A DNA stretch of 64,000 nt. Origin: Streptomyces adustus. GTDB taxonomy: Bacteria; Actinomycetota; Actinomycetes; Streptomycetales; Streptomycetaceae. Location of the stretch: the NCBI RefSeq assembly GCF_009377175.1, contig NZ_VJZD01000013.1:1-64000 (forward strand), written 5' to 3'. Within the stretch, counting starts at the first letter, position 1. Every line of letters starts with the position of its first letter. The notes under the pieces were generated by a model. The model saw nothing but the letters and a program-made list of their open reading frames with translations. It made no database searches and was not told the DNA's origin. Positions 62,958 to 64,000 of this stretch are shown here, piece by piece. The position numbers and the translations under genes were made by a program.

Positions 62958-64000
62958 CAATTAAATCCGCTGGATAAGTATCGCCCGTACCCTGGGACGG
63001 CCGAAGTCAGACCAGTATCGGTGGGACATCACGGCTTCGGATCGCGGTACCAAAGACCCACTCGTCCGGCCCGTTCTGCCCGGCGGCCCGGAGGCAGACA
63101 GAGGTCTGCACCCCACCGCCTCGATCTCACACGCGAACGCCGCGGCGCCTTGTTTCATCGCTGCTGTGACAGCTTCGCAGCATGCCGCCTGAGCGAACGT
63201 GCAGTTCTTGTGCCCTTTGGGGAAGACGCCGCAGACGGTCTCCCCGGGCGAGTGGAAGACTCACCCCCACACGGTTGGCGCTTCCGCTGATATCCCCGCT
63301 CCGTGAACCGAAGGCCGCCGTCGCCGTCAAGACCGGTTCAGGCGCATCCGGTTGTGCACGGACGTTCCGGGCCGCTTCCAATTCAGTGAGCAAGACCGTG
63401 AGCGAGCGCATGACCGCGTACGCCGGCCTGTCAGGAACTACACGGGTGCTGGCGCGAAGTCCGTGCGCCGAATGCCCGTCCGGCCACGGAGTGTCGCCAA
63501 CCGCCCCACAAAACGGAGCGCCGCAGGCGGCAGGCTCACAGCTGACGAACAAGGGCGCGGACAGGGCCTCATTGAACGTCGTCATAGAATCCGCATGCCA
63601 TACGATCACGTCGGACGGAACGGCATGACTGACATCTTGGCCCCGGTCGCAACGCCAGAGGATGCCGCAGCGGGCACTCGTCCTCAGCCGGATCGGCGGC
63701 TCGGCGTGATCGTAAACGGCCGTTCGCCACATCCGGAACCGGCAGGACGATGGGCCGCAGTGGTTCATCCCCGGCCGCCTTGCGGCGCTTTGCCATCACC
63801 ACGAACGTGCCCTCCGCCGGACGGAAATGTGGCCGATGCCGCCACGGGTAATGGAATACCTGCGACTGCGTCAGTCTTCCCGTCACTCTCCGGCACCGCC
63901 AGGCGTCGCGTGCCGCAATGGCGTCGCCCGGTCAGACATCCTTCGCGAGCCGCAGGACGGCCGTTCCTGTTGTGTCGTGCCATTCAGTCCGGGACATCCG
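62958..64000. other. Right end of window, no convincing gene
   Basis: Several overlapping frames of 60-210 codons exist on both strands. On the minus strand one begins MAKRRKAAGDEPLRPIVLPVPD (about 63,793) and a different frame continues with FNEALSAPLFVSCEPAACGAPFCG, which could be a frameshifted unknown gene. I recognise no family and see no clear ribosome binding site, so I leave it unassigned. Confidence 0.3.

Noticed and set aside
1..64000. tRNA or rRNA genes
   Set aside because: I saw no cloverleaf-like or rRNA-like segments in the intergenic regions; a dedicated covariance-model search was not possible.

Overview
The window is high-GC actinomycete DNA, most likely Streptomyces or a close relative. 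The support is the strong G/C third-position bias, SARP-free but conservon-type GTPase remnants, actinomycete insertion sequences, and a recognisable but decayed tap-tpg telomere-replication pair at about 17.0-18.1 kb. That pair suggests a subtelomeric arm of a linear chromosome or a linear plasmid. The region is littered with insertion sequences and broken genes, as such arms usually are.

Layout: (1) 0-8 kb: tail of an ISAs1-type transposase, then a 2.5 kaa modular protein (331-7860, protein A). (2) 8.0-11.15 kb: an IS256-family element with an ISL3-family element nested in its right end. (3) 11.2-14.4 kb: a second modular protein on the minus strand (protein B). (4) 14.8-18.1 kb: a small toxin-antitoxin operon, a frameshifted O-methyltransferase, and the tap-tpg remnant. 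(5) 18.4-25.3 kb: a large minus-strand gene (protein C) carrying a 1949-bp near-perfect tandem duplication and cut by an amber codon, with a 172-aa gene just upstream. (6) 25.9-30.1 kb: a 1401-aa protein (protein D). (7) 30.7-32.1 kb: a membrane-anchored ricin-type lectin and a YbaB/EbfC protein, followed by a strong bidirectional hairpin. (8) 32.1-59.4 kb: a type VII secretion (T7SS/ESX-like) locus reading leftward: two Esx-like proteins, EccD, a beta-helix/AAA+ EccA-like fusion, two more Esx-like proteins, EccC, and a 5576-aa giant with a WXG100 head (protein E). (9) 59.9-64 kb: conservon fragments, a chimeric transposase/M24-peptidase ORF, a decayed IS5-type transposase, a short ORF with the same cysteine tail as protein C (protein F), and about 1 kb with no convincing gene.

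How it may fit together: EccC and EccD with four Esx-like proteins would form the core of an export machine, and giant protein E starts with a WXG100 domain, the usual way a substrate enters it. Proteins A, B, C and D are not WXG100 proteins. They share a short N-terminal x-[VI]-C-F signature, and A and C share about 190 N-terminal residues. A, B, C and F end in a related domain with a near-terminal cysteine (ICND, VCAQ, ICI, ICI); D and E end in another cysteine-tail domain (FCDL). In between sit enzyme-like modules: papain-like glutamine-deamidase type (A, B), amidoligase type (B, C), HExxxH metallopeptidase-like (C) and OmpA-like (D). This looks like one coherent family of secreted or protein-modifying megaproteins. 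Their joint function is not something I can name. No EccB, EccE or mycosin (MycP) gene is visible in the window.
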